A stretch of 64,000 nucleotides of DNA, from positions 256,009 to 320,008 of the forward strand of contig CAWKAZ010000005.1 of the NCBI GenBank assembly GCA_963847715.1. Reading direction: 5' to 3'. Position numbers and translations under genes: made by a program. Positions within the stretch are counted from its first letter, which is position 1, and each line of letters starts with the position of its first letter. The notes beneath the pieces are model-generated. The model had not been told where the DNA came from and did no database searches. It saw only the letters and a list, made by a program, of their open reading frames with translations. Below are positions 64,000-64,000 of this stretch, in pieces. The stretch is from Acidiflorens sp963847715 (GTDB lineage: Bacteria > Acidobacteriota > Terriglobia > Terriglobales > Acidobacteriaceae).

Positions 64000-64000
64000 T

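Overview
The window looks like a chromosomal segment of a soil-type Acidobacteriota (Terriglobia, Koribacter-like). This is inferred from the high-GC coding sequence, many secreted proteins with acidobacterial character, PadR- and YtrA-linked ABC exporters, a PEP-CTERM peptide, a bacillithiol-type deacetylase, and an 8/4 'allo-tRNA', a tRNA class reported mainly from Acidobacteria. There is no rRNA operon, prophage or CRISPR array.

Layout. 0-10 kb: secreted proteins, a CPBP protease, an alpha/beta hydrolase, and a YtrA-type regulator with an ABC exporter. 10-17 kb: a PadR regulator with a membrane partner, a BshB1-like deacetylase, ABC-2 exporter parts, an MFS carrier and heme A synthase. 17-24 kb: a VapBC pair, isocitrate dehydrogenase, a four-helix-bundle gene enclosed by 39-bp inverted repeats, nrdR, a flippase-like protein, a lytic transglycosylase, a HAD phosphatase and a GAF-ANTAR regulator. 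25-33 kb: inositol-phosphate synthase, a thioesterase, pdxS and pdxT, CutC, a ParDE-like pair, and the allo-tRNA locus. 33-45 kb: an MFS exporter, phhB, ssb, a DUF420 protein, lepB, carA and carB (split by an unrelated secreted-protein gene) and a DapA-family aldolase. 45-51 kb: a likely catabolic operon led by a PaaR-like TetR regulator, with two crotonase-family proteins around a divergent BoxB-like di-iron oxygenase, then a rhodanese and an amidohydrolase. 51-64 kb: an S46 peptidase, a GT39-type glycosyltransferase, a copper-site-like secreted protein, then iscS, mnmA, a secreted protein and an amidase that are all broken by small frameshifts, and tRNA-Gly(CCC).

Most unusual content. (1) At 30.9 kb the minus strand encodes a complete tRNA-like molecule with an 8-bp acceptor stem, 4-bp T-stem, long variable arm and anticodon GCG. 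A truncated antisense copy of its D/anticodon half lies downstream, followed by an intrinsic terminator. (2) Intergenic spaces repeatedly carry short degenerate tandem arrays with a strict 7- or 8-nt period. The motif differs at each locus, the arrays often fold into hairpins, and they often touch start codons. (3) A four-helix-bundle (S23/IVP) gene lies between near-perfect inverted repeats of such an array, like a free-standing version of an rRNA intervening sequence.

Single-base frameshifts in pdxS, parE, iscS, mnmA and the amidase, densest after 57 kb, suggest consensus errors in the assembly more than real pseudogenization. Coordinates for broken genes cover the whole recognizable locus.
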